Origin: Drechmeria coniospora
Taxonomy: Eukaryota; Ascomycota; Sordariomycetes; Hypocreales; Ophiocordycipitaceae
NCBI RefSeq assembly: GCF_001625195.1
Contig: NC_054391.1
Coordinates: forward strand, 682,001 to 746,000
Reading direction: 5' to 3'
Length of the DNA stretch: 64,000 nucleotides
Of this stretch, positions 48,616-60,091 are shown one piece after another. How positions within the stretch are numbered: the stretch's first letter is position 1; the number at the start of each line of letters is the position of its first letter. The notes under the pieces were generated by a model. The model did not search any database. It saw only the letters and a list, made by a program, of their open reading frames with translations, and had not been told where the DNA came from. The translations under genes and the position numbers were made by a program.

Positions 48616-49482
48616 CTATGTTTCTGCCTTGGGCTTCCGTATCCTTTTCCTCGTCGTCCCATCCACCTCGTCGTGATCCTGCAGCAGTATCGGGTCTTCC
48701 TCCTTGGCAACGACCCACGTCTGGACCACCTCTTTGATCTCCTTGGTCGTCTTTTGTTTCGTCTTGGACTGCCCCATCCTCCACAAGTAGGCTTGGTACA
48801 CAAACACCTCGGCGACGGCCACCAGGATGCTACCGCCCAGCGTCAGGAGCAGACGCGCCGGCGTGCTCCACCAACGGGCCGTCACCCACAGCGTGGCGGC
48901 GACGCCGACGATGCTGACGAGGAAATTAATAATGAGCATCACCTGGCGGTGCACTTCGCTGTATGTGACGTCGTCGTCGCCAATGTCTTCCTTCATCGGC
49001 CGGTTCGCCTCGGCGTAAGACTGCGCGCCGTGGGGAAAGAGTTCGTTGAACGTCTGCAGGCGCGGCGGGGGGTTGACCATGCGTTCGTACTCTCGAGCCG
49101 CTTCTTCTCGGTGCAGGCGGGCCATGAGGTTTTTGTATTCCGCAGACTGCCGGCCACGTCAGTACCCGTCTCGTTGATGAGATGGGCCCCACGTCAGACT
49201 CACCGGTGCAGGTTTGGGTGCTGGTGGTGGGATGTAGACCCGCGATCCTTGAAGCAACTTTTCCAGACTGCACGGGCTGTGTGATGACTGGAGTTTCTGC
49301 CAAAGATCTATAATCTGCCCGTGGGAGATTGGATTGCCGACGGCGGCATCCTTTAGCAAAGGCATTTTCGTCTGTGCTTCGCCAGTGCAGTCGGCCAGCT
49401 GCTTCTCCGTCGGGTGCTCTTCCGACGACTGCAATGCAGCTAAGCCGTCGACGATGGACGGCGTCATAGTTAGGAGTACCAT
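48616..49482 (-). CDS. VMA12: V-ATPase assembly factor of the ER (Vma12/TMEM199)
   Basis: This is an ER membrane protein of about 269 residues required for assembly of the V0 sector of the vacuolar H+-ATPase. It has one intron (about 49147-49203). The N-terminal cytosolic part (MVLLTMTPSIVDGLAALQSS ... LEKLLQGSRVYIPPPAPKPAPSAEYKNLMARLHREEAAREYERMV) leads to FNELFPHGAQ and DDDVTYSEVHRQVMLIINFLVSIVGVAATLWVTARWWSTPARLLLTLGGSILVAVAEVFVYQAYLWRM. The two hydrophobic helices separated by a short turn are the family signature. The tail is Lys/Glu-rich. The ATG at 49482 is chosen because it starts the conserved part; the frame is open to 49587. Confidence 0.87.
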
Positions 49483-50580
49483 CGTAGTCCTTCCAAGCCT
49501 ATGCCGTCGCTGTTTCGGATGGATGGAGGAGTGATGGAATTGGCTATGGAATTGGCTGGCCAACGCAGATGAGGCTGGCAGCCTCACGACTGGTGGGGCT
49601 ATGGGTGGTGGCAGACAGCCTGTGCCAGTAGGTGAGCCTTGTCTCCTTTCTTGATCTAGATTCTTTGATGAGTTCGCGTTCGTCGATGCTGCAACTTTGT
49701 TGTGCCGTTGTGATGAGTAAATTGATGGCTGGCCAACGCAGATGAGGCCGGCAGCCTCACGACTGGCGGGGCTATGGGTGGTGGCAGACAGCCTGTGCCA
49801 GTAGGTGAGCCTTGTCTCCTTTCTTGATCTAGATTCTTCGATGAATTCGCGTTCGTCGATGCTGCAACATTGTTGTGCCGTTGTGATGAGTAAATTGATG
49901 GCTCGCCAACGCAGATGAGGCCGGCAGCCTCACGGCTGGTGGGGCTATGGGTGGTGGCAGACAGCCTGTGCCAGTAGGTGAGCCTATTGTCTCCTTTATG
50001 GATCTAGATTCTTCGATGAAGTCGCGTTCGTCGATGCTGCAACTTTGTTGTGCCGTCGTCATGAGTAAATTGATGGCGAGGGTGAGGTATCATTATATGC
50101 ACGAGCTTGGCGGATGCAGCTAAAGAAATGGGTCAGGCCTGAGGCAGTCAGATGGCGCCCCCCTTCCCCCCCCCGGTTACAGCGTGACGGGTTCGCCACA
50201 GGCCATGCCTTCAGGGGACGGATGGAGCTTCAGCCAATGAGACGCCCAGATTCCGACGCAACTCGCGCTGTTTGCCGGCGTCTTGGGGTGGGCCGGGGCT
50301 CCATCGCCTCCCGCTCGACGTAGCCTTGGTGGATCCTCGGTACCTAGCCTTGGGCTTTAGTGCCTGTCAGGCAATAAGCCTGTGGCAAAAGTTTCGTCGA
50401 CAACACCACTTCGCCAACATCTCGATCCAGGCCAAATCGGCCCTTCTCCCCCTTGATGCTCACAATCCGTCGCCGCTACCGTTAGACCTTGCACCGTCGT
50501 CGAAAGAGCCGAATCGTGACCTCGCCAGACGACGCACCCTTTCGCCACGGCGCCGTCGGCATCGACGAAGCGGTGGTGCC
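49483..50580. other. Intergenic with a triplicated 173-bp repeat
   Basis: This is the divergent promoter space between VMA12 and COQ1. It is dominated by the 173-bp tandem repeat at 49554-50076. A run of ten C sits at about 50165-50174. The frame upstream of the COQ1 start is open to 50272 but has no mitochondrial-presequence character in its first part. Confidence 0.5.
49554..50076. repeat. Three tandem copies of a ~173-bp unit
   Basis: Copies begin near 49554, 49727 and 49900 with GGCTGGCCAACGCAGATGAG (GGCTCGCC in the third). Each runs through GGGGCTATGGGTGGTGGCAG, TCTCCTTTCTTGATCTAG, GTTCGTCGATGCTGCAAC and TGATGAGTAAATTGATGG. They differ by single bases only, so the expansion is recent. 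The first copy overlaps the 5' end of the VMA12 frame upstream of its chosen start. Confidence 0.9.
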
Positions 50581-51987
50581 ATGCAGCTCCGTCGAGGAGC
50601 CAGCGTGCTCGGCGAGGCCGTCGCAGGCAGGCTCGCGGCACCGACATGCGTCCTCTGCCGCCTTCCGCCCGCGGCGCTCGGGCCGTCGAGGATACGCCGG
50701 CAACGCATACACAGCTCCCAGCAAAGGGACTCGGCCTGGGCGGCGGCCGTCCAGGTCGCGTCCAACATGGTGGGTAACGTGGTCAACAAGGCGGCGGCAA
50801 ACGACGGCATGACCATCGACCCCCTGCGGACGGTGGCCAAGGAGATGAAGTTCCTCACGGGAAACATCCGGAAGCTCCTCGGATCCGGCCACCCCTCGCT
50901 CGACCGGGTGGCCAAGTACTACACGCAGGCCGAAGGCAAGCACGTCCGGCCGCTCATCGTCCTCCTCATGAGCAGGGCAACCCACCTCTGCCCGAAGGAC
51001 GGCCGTCCCCAGACGCCGCAGAGCGCGAGGGCCATCGACACGTGCATATCGCCGGAGCAGATCCTCGCGGACAACAACCCGTCGGCGGCGTCACCGACGT
51101 CGCGGGAGCCCGAGCCGGCGGACGGCACCGTCGACATCCTGCCGGGCCAGCGACGGCTCGCCGAGATCACGGAGCTCATCCACACGGCCTCGCTCCTTCA
51201 CGACGACGTCATCGACCACTCCATCTCGCGGCGCGGCGCTCCGTCGGCCAACCTCGAGTTCGGCAACAAGATGGCGGTGCTGGCCGGCGACTTCCTCCTC
51301 GGCCGAGCCTCCGTCTCGCTCGCTCGGCTGCGGCACGTCGAGGTCATCGAGCTTCTCGCCACCGTCATCGCGAACCTCGTCGAGGGCGAGTTCATGCAGC
51401 TCAAGAACACGGAGCGCGACGAGCGAAGCCCGCAGTGGTCGGACGAGACGCTGACGTACTACCTCCAAAAGACCTACCTCAAGACGGCGAGCCTCATCTC
51501 CAAGTCGTGCCGGGCCGCGGCGCTCCTCGGCAACGCCGACGGCACGACGGTCGAGGCGGCCTACTCGTACGGCCGGAACCTCGGGCTCGCCTTCCAGCTC
51601 GTCGACGACATGCTCGACTACACGCGCACCGGCAAGGACCTGGGCAAGCCGGCCGGCGCCGACCTCGAGCTGGGCCTCGCGACGGCGCCGCTGCTCTTCG
51701 CCTGGAAGCAGAACCCCGAGCTCGGCGCGCTCGTCGGCCGCAAGTTTTCGCGCGAGGGTGATGTGGAACGGGTGAGTTCCCGGTCGAAAAGTGGCGACGA
51801 GTGACTGTGCTGACGGCCACGACAGGCTCGGGCCCTCGTCCTCGAGAGCGACGGCATCGAACAGACGCGGGCCCTCGCGCACGACTACGCCGAGAGGGCC
51901 ATTGCCGCCATCGCCGACTTTCCCGACAGCGAGGCCAAGGACGGCCTGATTGAGATGTCGTACTCGACCATCAAGAGGCAGAAGTAG
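50581..51987 (+). CDS. COQ1: Mitochondrial all-trans-polyprenyl diphosphate synthase (ubiquinone side chain)
   Basis: This is a trans-isoprenyl diphosphate synthase that makes the polyprenyl tail of ubiquinone. It is about 450 residues, with one intron (about 51772-51825). The N-terminus MQLRRGASVLGEAVAGRLAA is Arg/Ala-rich, suited to mitochondrial import. Key motifs are GKHVRPLIVLLMS, LLHDDVIDHSISRRG (first Asp-rich motif), NKMAVLAGDFLL, GEFMQLKNTE, YLQKTYLKTASLISKSCRAAALL, and AFQLVDDMLDYTRTGKDLGKPAGADLELG (second Asp-rich motif). The last exon ends AAIADFPDSEAKDGLIEMSYSTIKRQK. An insertion between GKHVRPL and the first Asp-rich motif (CISPEQILADNNPSAASPTS) is usual in fungal Coq1. The chain length cannot be predicted with certainty. 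Confidence 0.92.
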
Positions 51988-54452
51988 CCGCAGGTAGGGG
52001 CGGGTGCGGGTGCGGGTGCGGGTGCAGGGAGCAGCGATCGGAGCCGGTCCTTGGTCCTTGCACGATTACCATGCCAGCACCGTCGCGGGTCGAGCAGACG
52101 ATGGGACGTAACGAGGCCCCATGGCGTTGCACATTTTACACCAGCCGTGGACAAGGAGATGGGCGGCGCTGGCCAACCGCCATGGCTCGAGGAAGGCAGC
52201 TCAAGGTGCGGGTGATGCGGTACGAATATCCACTCTGCTGCTTGGGTCCAAGTATGGGAAAAGGGACAATGAATGAAAAACAAGCCCCATGTTGGCGTTG
52301 GTTCGCTCACCTTCCCTACCCCTGGAAAGATGAAGGATGCTGCTTTCGGTTTCCCTCGTGCCACCCTTTACATGGGCATCTCCTCACCAGATGGCCTATA
52401 GGTATGCGATGCGGGTTCCATCGCGAGACGGCATGTTCGCGAGGCGCCTACCAATCGATACCTGAATGACAAGTACCAATCCGCTTCGGTACATGCCTTG
52501 ATACGTACACAAGCAGGTATATGTACTTGGACATGACGGAGCACGATGTAGATTTGGTAAGCCTGATAACAGATACCTACCTAGAAGTACTGTAAGTGCA
52601 GTAGTGGTCATTTAGTGGTCATTTAGTGGTCATTCTTGTTCATCCTACTCCCAGGTACCTAGTACTCCGTAATGTCTCTGTACTCTGTACTTGTAGGGCA
52701 AACGTCCCGCTAGCCATTACACCAAGTAAGGGCAAATGAACGCCATCTTATCTTGCACATGGTTTTACCATAGCGCCCCATAGTGCTCTGTCACATGCAT
52801 TGTGCTTTTCTCATCTGAATTCGCAGAAAATCAGAGACTCGGCGTCCTCAAAATTGAATCCGTCTCATGGAAGGCCGTACGTACTTGTCCTTTACGAATA
52901 CTTGCATTACGGAGGACTGTACGGAGTACATTATGATAATTGCGCGAAATACCTGTACTTGCAGTACTTAGGAGATGGGCCGGATACTGGGGTACCAAGT
53001 GGAAATGCCTTCGAATGCCGTAACAAAGTGTACTTGTCCTTGCGCGTACATGACGAATGTGTACATGCTTGTAAGTGTACAAGTAGGCACGGAGTAAGTG
53101 CCTCAGGTACGCACAGGTACGCGCAGGAAGTACCTCGTAGTACTGTCACTGCTGCCCATGGACAGAAGTGTGCATGTATTACAGTACTTAAGTAGTACGG
53201 AGTACAGTACAGGAATGCACGTACAGTATCAAGTACTCCATAAGTACAGAGTAGAGACGTAATTAATTACCCGTTCCAGTTGGGTGCAACCGACGCTCGC
53301 GCTAATCTGTATTCGGCACAGCGCAGGGCCCCCAACCCACCAGCAGCCGTACTGTGTTGCACACGGTATCGCACCTCCCGCCCCCCACCATGTTCTGAAC
53401 TGATTCACATCCATCCCTTCGCCGACGCAAACGATCTGCTTGCTATTACTCGATCGACGATTGGCCCCACCGCTGACGACTGATAACGTCCCTGACCTGG
53501 ACGAACAGGTAGCTTTGCAGCCGTGTCACCGGCGATATGGAGGGCCCAGAGAGCAGGGGCTCCTGCTCTGAGAACGGACCGAGCGTGAGAACGTCTTCGG
53601 AACAGAACAGAACAAAACAGAACGGAGCAGCTCGACCCGGCCTCGTTCGACAGCTGTACCTGCAGAAACGTCACCTGCTTGTCGTACCTCTTTCGTTCTC
53701 GTGTGCGGATATGGCAAGGAACATTGGATGAAGCAATCCCAGATCAGCGTGGCGAAATGTCGTCATGACATGTGGAACGACAACGATTCGTGCCTCGCTC
53801 GTCATCAACGCCTGCGTCGGACCGTACGAGCAATACCTTATCTATCATGGCAGGCTGCGTTACGGACCGCTGTTGCGGTGCAAGCGCAAAACACGTACGA
53901 GGCACAAGCACGTTCCCGATAAACCGTCGATTCCGCATTGGCCGACAGCCTGCGTCGACGAGTCTCTGCCCTTGCCCGTCCACGTCGAGGCTCCGGCCCA
54001 CACCTTATCGGCCTCAGCACGCAACCACCACGCGTCGACGTCAGCCACCGCCGCTATGATGGCTTCTAGCCTCTTATCTTTGCCGTCCTCTCCGCTTGCA
54101 GAGCCAACCGTTTGGTGATCGTCTATCAGCCGCAACAAGCTCGCTCACTTACCCCTGATGATGGTACCACTGATCGCTTGCTATCGATGGCGTTGCCGGC
54201 TTCCGCCAGGACCCCCGAGAGGGATGGATGGCTGCGAAGAGAAACCGCCCTCCCCTTCCCCCGGTGCCCTGTCGACGTCGTATATCTGCCAAACTTTCAA
54301 ACCCGCTTCGCGTGTATCTCACTGATATGTCTTGACCTCGACCAAACCTATGCCACGACGAACGCACCGGTCGACCATTGCATCCTCAACATTGCATTGC
54401 ATCTTGCACAAAGTGAGCTCGTCTGGCTCCACGCGAGAGCCATTGCCGAGAC
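51988..54452. other. Intergenic, no gene recognised
   Basis: This is about 2.5 kb. Just after COQ1 is (GGTGCG)n at 51996-52024. At 52598-52632 are three copies of TTTAGTGGTCA. Positions 52660-53260 are rich in GTACTTGTAC/TACGGAGTAC-type palindromes. Positions 53600-53622 repeat ACAGAACAGAAC. Open frames are short and without motifs. The last few hundred bases are the DUR1,2 promoter; no unambiguous GATA cluster could be singled out by eye. Confidence 0.45.
52598..52632. repeat. 11-bp tandem repeat, three copies
   Basis: TTTAGTGGTCA is repeated three times, the first copy starting GTAGTGGTCA. Confidence 0.8.
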
Positions 54453-57400
54453 ATGGCTCCTTTTATAGAAGCCAAGGGTCGTGCTGGGCCTCATCATGCC
54501 TCGGCGGCAGGTCAGCAGGGAGCAAGCGGCGAATCCCAACGACGAGTGCTCGTGGCCATCGAGGATTGGCGGACCGCCCAGCTTCAAGGCCGCGGTCTGC
54601 AGCGAATTCTCTCGCTCATCGAAGAGGAGAAGGAGACCAACGCAAAGACGCACGCTTGGATCGCATTCGCCAGCCCGGAGCAGGTTCGAGAACAATGGGA
54701 CCGGTTGGAGCGGCAATCCTCGTTCGATCCCAGCCGAATGCCCCTGTTCGGCGTGCCGTTTGCCGTCAAGGATAACATCGACCTTGCCGGCTTTCCCACC
54801 ACCGCAGCCTGTCCAATGTTCGCCAGCTCCCCGGCCGCGTCGGATGCCCCCGTCGTTGCCAGGCTCAAGGCTGCCGGGGCCATTGTCGTTGGAAAGACAA
54901 ACATGGATCAGTTCGCCACGGGACTCGTCGGCACGAGATCTCCTCACGGCGCCGTGCCAAACTCCTTCGACGAAGCCCGCGTCAGCGGAGGCTCGAGCTC
55001 GGGCAGCGGCGTCGTCGTCGCACGCTGTGCCGTGCCCTTCAGCTTGGGAACCGACACCGCCGGTTCCGGGAGAGTGCCGGCCGGCTTCAATAACTGCGTC
55101 GGCCTCAAACCAACCCGTGGCGCCCTCAGCACGCGGGGCGTCTTGCCCGCTTGCCGGACCTTGGACTGCGTCAGCATTTTCACCCTCACCGTCGCAGATG
55201 CCAAGACCGTCCTCGACGTCGCCGAAGCATACGACCCCGACGATGCCTACTCCCGACGCCGCCCCGAGCCACACTATCCCCTTTCCGTGCCGGCCTTTGG
55301 AGTGGCAAGCGTCGAGGATCGACCTCCGAGGCTTGCCATCTGTGACCACCCAGACTGGCACGGCAGAGACGATCACTATCCCGCGTACGAAGCTGCGCTG
55401 AAAAAGGCCGCCGACCTCGGATGGGACCTCGTACCCGTCGACTTTTCCCAACTCTTCGCCCTCGCGAAGCTGCTGTACGATGGACCTTGGGTTGCCGAGC
55501 GCTATGCCGCCATAAAAGACTTCATCGACCAGGCCGCCCATGGGGTCATGGACCCGACGGTGCGGGAAATAATATCCAGAGCCAAGGCATTTTCCGCCGC
55601 CGATGCCTTTGCGTCCGAGTACGCTCGCCAGGACCTGGCTCGAGAGATATCGAATGCCTTTGAGAGCTTTGATGGCCTCCTAGTTCCGACCACACCCACC
55701 TTTCCCACCCAGGCACAGGTCGCACGAGATCCCATCCGGGAGAATTCTCTTCTCGGCACCTATACCAATTTCGTCAATTTCCTCGACTGGACCGCCATCG
55801 CCATTCCTGCCGGATTTCGACCAGACGGGCTTCCCTTTAGCGTAACGCTCATCTCCAATTCGTGGCAGGAGTCGACGCTCTTTCGACTGTCGCAAAAATG
55901 GTTCGCCGATGGTCCGCGGTTGCTCGGTGCTTCCGGCATCTGCAGAAAAGCCGATGGCGATCCTGCGGCCGACATCGATTCACGTCGCTGGACCGCTGTC
56001 GCCGTCGTTGGCGCACATCTGACGGGATTTCCCCTCAACAAGGACCTCGTCTCCAGGGGAGGACAGTTTGCGTACTCGACTACCACTTCCCGCCAATACC
56101 GACTCTACAAGCTATGCTCTGCATCCGGACCGGAGAAGCCAGGCCTGGAACGAGTTGCCTCGCCAAACAAGGGGCGGCAAATCGCACTCGAAGTATGGAG
56201 GCTGCCGTCGCAGGCGTTGCCGGATTTCATGACGACCATTCCGCCACCGCTTGGTATCGGCTCCATCGAGCTGTATGACGGAAGCTGGGTCCCTGGTTTC
56301 ATCTGCGAGCCCATTGGCCTGCAAGGTGCCCAGGATATCACCAAGTTTGGAGGATGGCGTGCCTACTCACGACACATGGAGGCGCACTCGGCATGTAACG
56401 GTGTTTGTACGCAAGCCTCCGAGCAGTCGTGCAGGGCCGTGAAGAAGATATCAAAGGTTCTCATCGCGAACCGAGGCGAGATTGCCGCTCGAATCATCCG
56501 AACCCTTCGCAAGATGAGCATCGACGCCGTTTCAATATACGCCGAACCGGACGCCGCAGCACCACACGTGCGCGAGGCCGATGTATCCTTGCCTCTTTGC
56601 GGCGACTCGGTTGCTGAAACGTATCTCAATGGCGCCCAAATTTTGCAACTCGCAAAGTCTGCCGGGGCCGATGCCATCATACCAGGCTATGGATTCTTGT
56701 CGGAAAACGCCGACTTTGCCAAGTCGGTCGAGGCAGAGGGCATGATATTTGTCGGCCCTACGGCGGAGCAAATCGACAACCTTGGATTGAAGCATCGAGC
56801 GCGTGCGTTGGCGGCATCTTCCGGGGTCCCTATTATTCCGGGGAGCTCGACGTTGCTTACCTCACTCGACGACGCCCGCGAGGAAGCCAAGAGGATTGGA
56901 TTCCCCTTGATGCTGAAAAGCACGGCCGGAGGAGGCGGCATTGGATTACGACGTTGTAACGATATCGAGGAACTTGACGACGCCTTCAACGCTGTCCAAC
57001 GCTTGGCGGCGGCCAACTTTGGCGACTCCGGCATCTTCATCGAGCGGTTCATCGAGAACGCTCGCCACATCGAAGTGCAAATTATCGGAGACGGCAAAGG
57101 GCGCGTGGTGACGGTTGGCGAGCGCGACTGCTCCTTGCAGCGAAGGCATCAAAAAGTCATCGAGGAGTGCCCGGCGTTTGCCATAGCGGAACACATCAGG
57201 CAGGGCATTCACGCCGCCGCCGTTCGACTCGCTTCTGCCGTCAAGTATCGCAACGTCGGCACCATTGAGTTCATTTATGATGTTGACTCTCAAGATTACT
57301 TCTTCCTCGAAGCCAACACTCGTCTGCAAGTGGAGCATCCTGTGACGGAGGCCGTCACAGGTCTTGATCTCGTTGAGTGCATGCTCAAGGTGGCCGGCGA

Positions 57401-60091
57401 CAACTGCGATGAGCTCTTTGAAGCCGGCCGAGTGACACTTGAAGGGGCGTCGATTGAAGTAAGGCTCTATGCCGAAAATCCGCTTCAACGCTTCCGCCCC
57501 TGCTCCGGAACAGTCAAGAATCTAACGTTCCCGTCCAACCTTCGTGTTGACACATGGATCGATGTCGGCACCGAGGTATCCACCCGCTATGATCCGCTAC
57601 TGGCAAAGTTGATTGCGACGGGTAAGGATCGTCATGAGGCTCTGGAGAGGTTGGCCGCCGGCCTGGACGAGGCGCAGATTGAAGGAGTTCAAACGAATCT
57701 GGAATATCTGCGCAAGATTGTGGCCTGGTCGCTGTTCCAATCTGGTGGATATACGACCAAATCATTGGACGTTTTTCAATTCCACTCAAACTCTTTCGAG
57801 GTCCTGGAACAAGGCGCGATGACAACCATTCAAGACTACCCTGGCAGGGTTTCTTATTGGCATATAGGCGTCCCCCCTTCGGGCCCTATGGACCACCTCT
57901 CGTTCCGCCTCGCCAACCGCCTGGTGAGCAACGACGCCGATGCCGCAGCCATGGAGTGCACATTTCAGGGCCCTACTCTGAGGTTCCACTGCGACGTGAT
58001 CGCCGCGTTGACCGGCGCAAAAGCTGAAACTACACTCGACGACGAGCCTGTGGCATTCAACCAAGCTTTCGTCATCCGCGCCGGCCAGACCCTACGAGTT
58101 GGATCGGTTGAGAGTGGGTATCGCGTCTACATCGCAGTTGCGGGCGGCGTAGACGTGCCCAAGGTCATGGGAAGCCGCGCAACGTTTGAAGTTGGGGCCC
58201 TGGGACACGGCAAGCTGCAAGCTGGACAGATCATCCCCCTGGGGTCTAGCCAACACTGCAAGTCACCGGCAGGCAACCTCCCGCAATCACCGGCGGTTCC
58301 GATTCCAGAGCAGCCGAATGCGAGCTGGACTATCGGCGTCATCCCCGGACCTCACGGAGCTCCCGAGTACTTTACCGACGACGGCCTCGAAACACTCTTC
58401 TCTGGAGAGTGGAAGGTCCACCACAACAGCAACAGGCTAGGCGTTCGACTGACTGGTCCGCGCCCGAAGTGGGCTCGTCAGTCGGGGGGGCAAGCCGGCC
58501 TCCATCCATCCAACATCCACGATACGCCGTACTCGATTGGTAGCATCAGCTTCACCGGCGACGAGGCGGTCGTCTTGACCTGCGACGGGCCTAGCCTAGG
58601 AGGCTTCGTGGTGTTCTGCGTCGTCGCGACCGCGGAGCTTTGGAAATTGGGCCAAGTCCGGCCTGGCGATAGCATTCGCTTGCATGCCATGGACACGAGC
58701 ACGGCCTACCGGCTAGAGAGGGAGCTGGACAGCGCGATCCAAGACCTCAGGGAGCCACCGAATCTCGAGGAATTTTGCCTTTCGGCTGGCCCGGTGGACA
58801 TCTTTGGAGCCATCATCGGCAAGATCGGCAGCTCCAAAGACAAGATTGTTGCTCGGCAAGCCGGCGACCACGCCATGGTTCTCGAGTTTGGCGAGAGCGA
58901 GGGTTTTGATATGCGCCACAGCTTCAAAATTCATGCTTTCTGTCAGAATCACATCCAAAACCCCGTTGGTGGATTCGAGGAGCTCACCCCTGGCGTTCGT
59001 ACCGTTCACATGATGTACTCGAGCGGCCTCACCCCAAAAAGCGTCCTCGACCGGATATCTCGCCATGTGTCATCTTACTCAACGCCGACAAAAGTACCCT
59101 CCCGCATGATCTTTCTGCCACTCGCCTTTGACGACTCGGTCAGCAAGGCAGCCGTGCAGCGATACGCGTCTACCATTCGGTCAACAGCCCCCTGGCTCCC
59201 TAGTAACATTGCGTTCTTGGAAGAGCTCAACGGTATCGACGACGTGTCCGAGCTGCTTTACGACGCGACCTTTCTTGTTCTCGGACTTGGGGATGTGTTT
59301 CTGGGCTCCCCTTGCGCCGTTCCGCTGGATCCGAGACATCGTTTGTTTGGGACGAAATACAACCCCTCACGGTCATTTACACCTCGTGGCTCGGTCGGCA
59401 TCGGAGGACAGTACATGTGCATCTATGCGGCCAACTCTCCTGGCGGGTATCAGCTTGTCGGGCGGACCATCGACATTTGGGACTCGGGTGCCGTACCAAC
59501 GGGTGCCGGCAAGACGGGAGCGAATCCCTGGATGTTCCAGCCCTTTGATCGCATAAGCTTCTATCGCGTCCGGGAATCCGAGCTAGATGGCAAACCTGCA
59601 GAGCAACTGATTCGCATCGCCGATGGGAGCTTGGATCTCGAAGAGTATGAGGCTTGGGTGGCGTCAAACAAGGACGATATTGAGCAAGTAGCGGCGCGTC
59701 GTCAAGAGTCCATCTCCAGCGCCCCCTTTCTTCCGGAGCTGTGCGCGCCCTACCGACCGAGCAAGGTGCACAATGGCGGCCCGAGCGGATCATCGACGCT
59801 TCCAAATCTCGGAGGCGAAAGCGTCAGGGCCATGATGCCGGGGCACTGCTACAACTTTCGAGTGCGGGAGAAGGAGACTGTCCAAAGAGGAGAAGTGCTG
59901 GTAAGTGGTGTCGAGGTTCTCTGCTCGCAGCAGCACCGCTAACTCGGTCACGGTAGATGTGGATGGAGTCTAGCAAGATGGAAATCGAGATTCGCAGTCC
60001 AGTCACCGGTCGCTGCAGCAGCGTCGTTGCGAAGGAAGGCTCCCTCGTCGACGTCGGCGAGCTTCTCGTGGTTATCGAAACCGCATCCTAG
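54453..60091 (+). CDS. DUR1,2: Urea amidolyase (urea carboxylase + allophanate hydrolase)
   Basis: This is a cytosolic, biotin-dependent fusion enzyme that degrades urea to ammonia and CO2 through allophanate. It has about 1860 residues and one intron near the end (about 59901-59956). Residues ~30-480 form the amidase domain, with Lys106 (FAVKDNID), cis-Ser (VSGGSSSGSG) and nucleophile Ser205 (GTDTAGSGR). The allophanate hydrolase C-domain follows to ~640. A biotin carboxylase begins near 663 (KVLIANRGEIAARIIRTLRKM), with the ATP loop (LKSTAGGGGIGLRR), EERD-type segment (VGERDCSLQRRHQKVIEECPA) and FLEANTRLQVEHPVTE. From ~1117 comes the urea-carboxylase carboxyltransferase part (KipI/KipA-like; SYWHIGVPPSGPMDHLSFRLAN). 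The last exon carries the biotinyl domain, WMESSKMEIEI, with Lys1823 as the attachment site. The Met usually preceding that Lys is Ser here. Confidence 0.95.

Noticed and set aside
54348..55541. 397-residue minus-strand frame opposite the urea amidolyase amidase domain
   Set aside because: It is a shadow of the DUR1,2 coding sequence; it has no motifs of its own.
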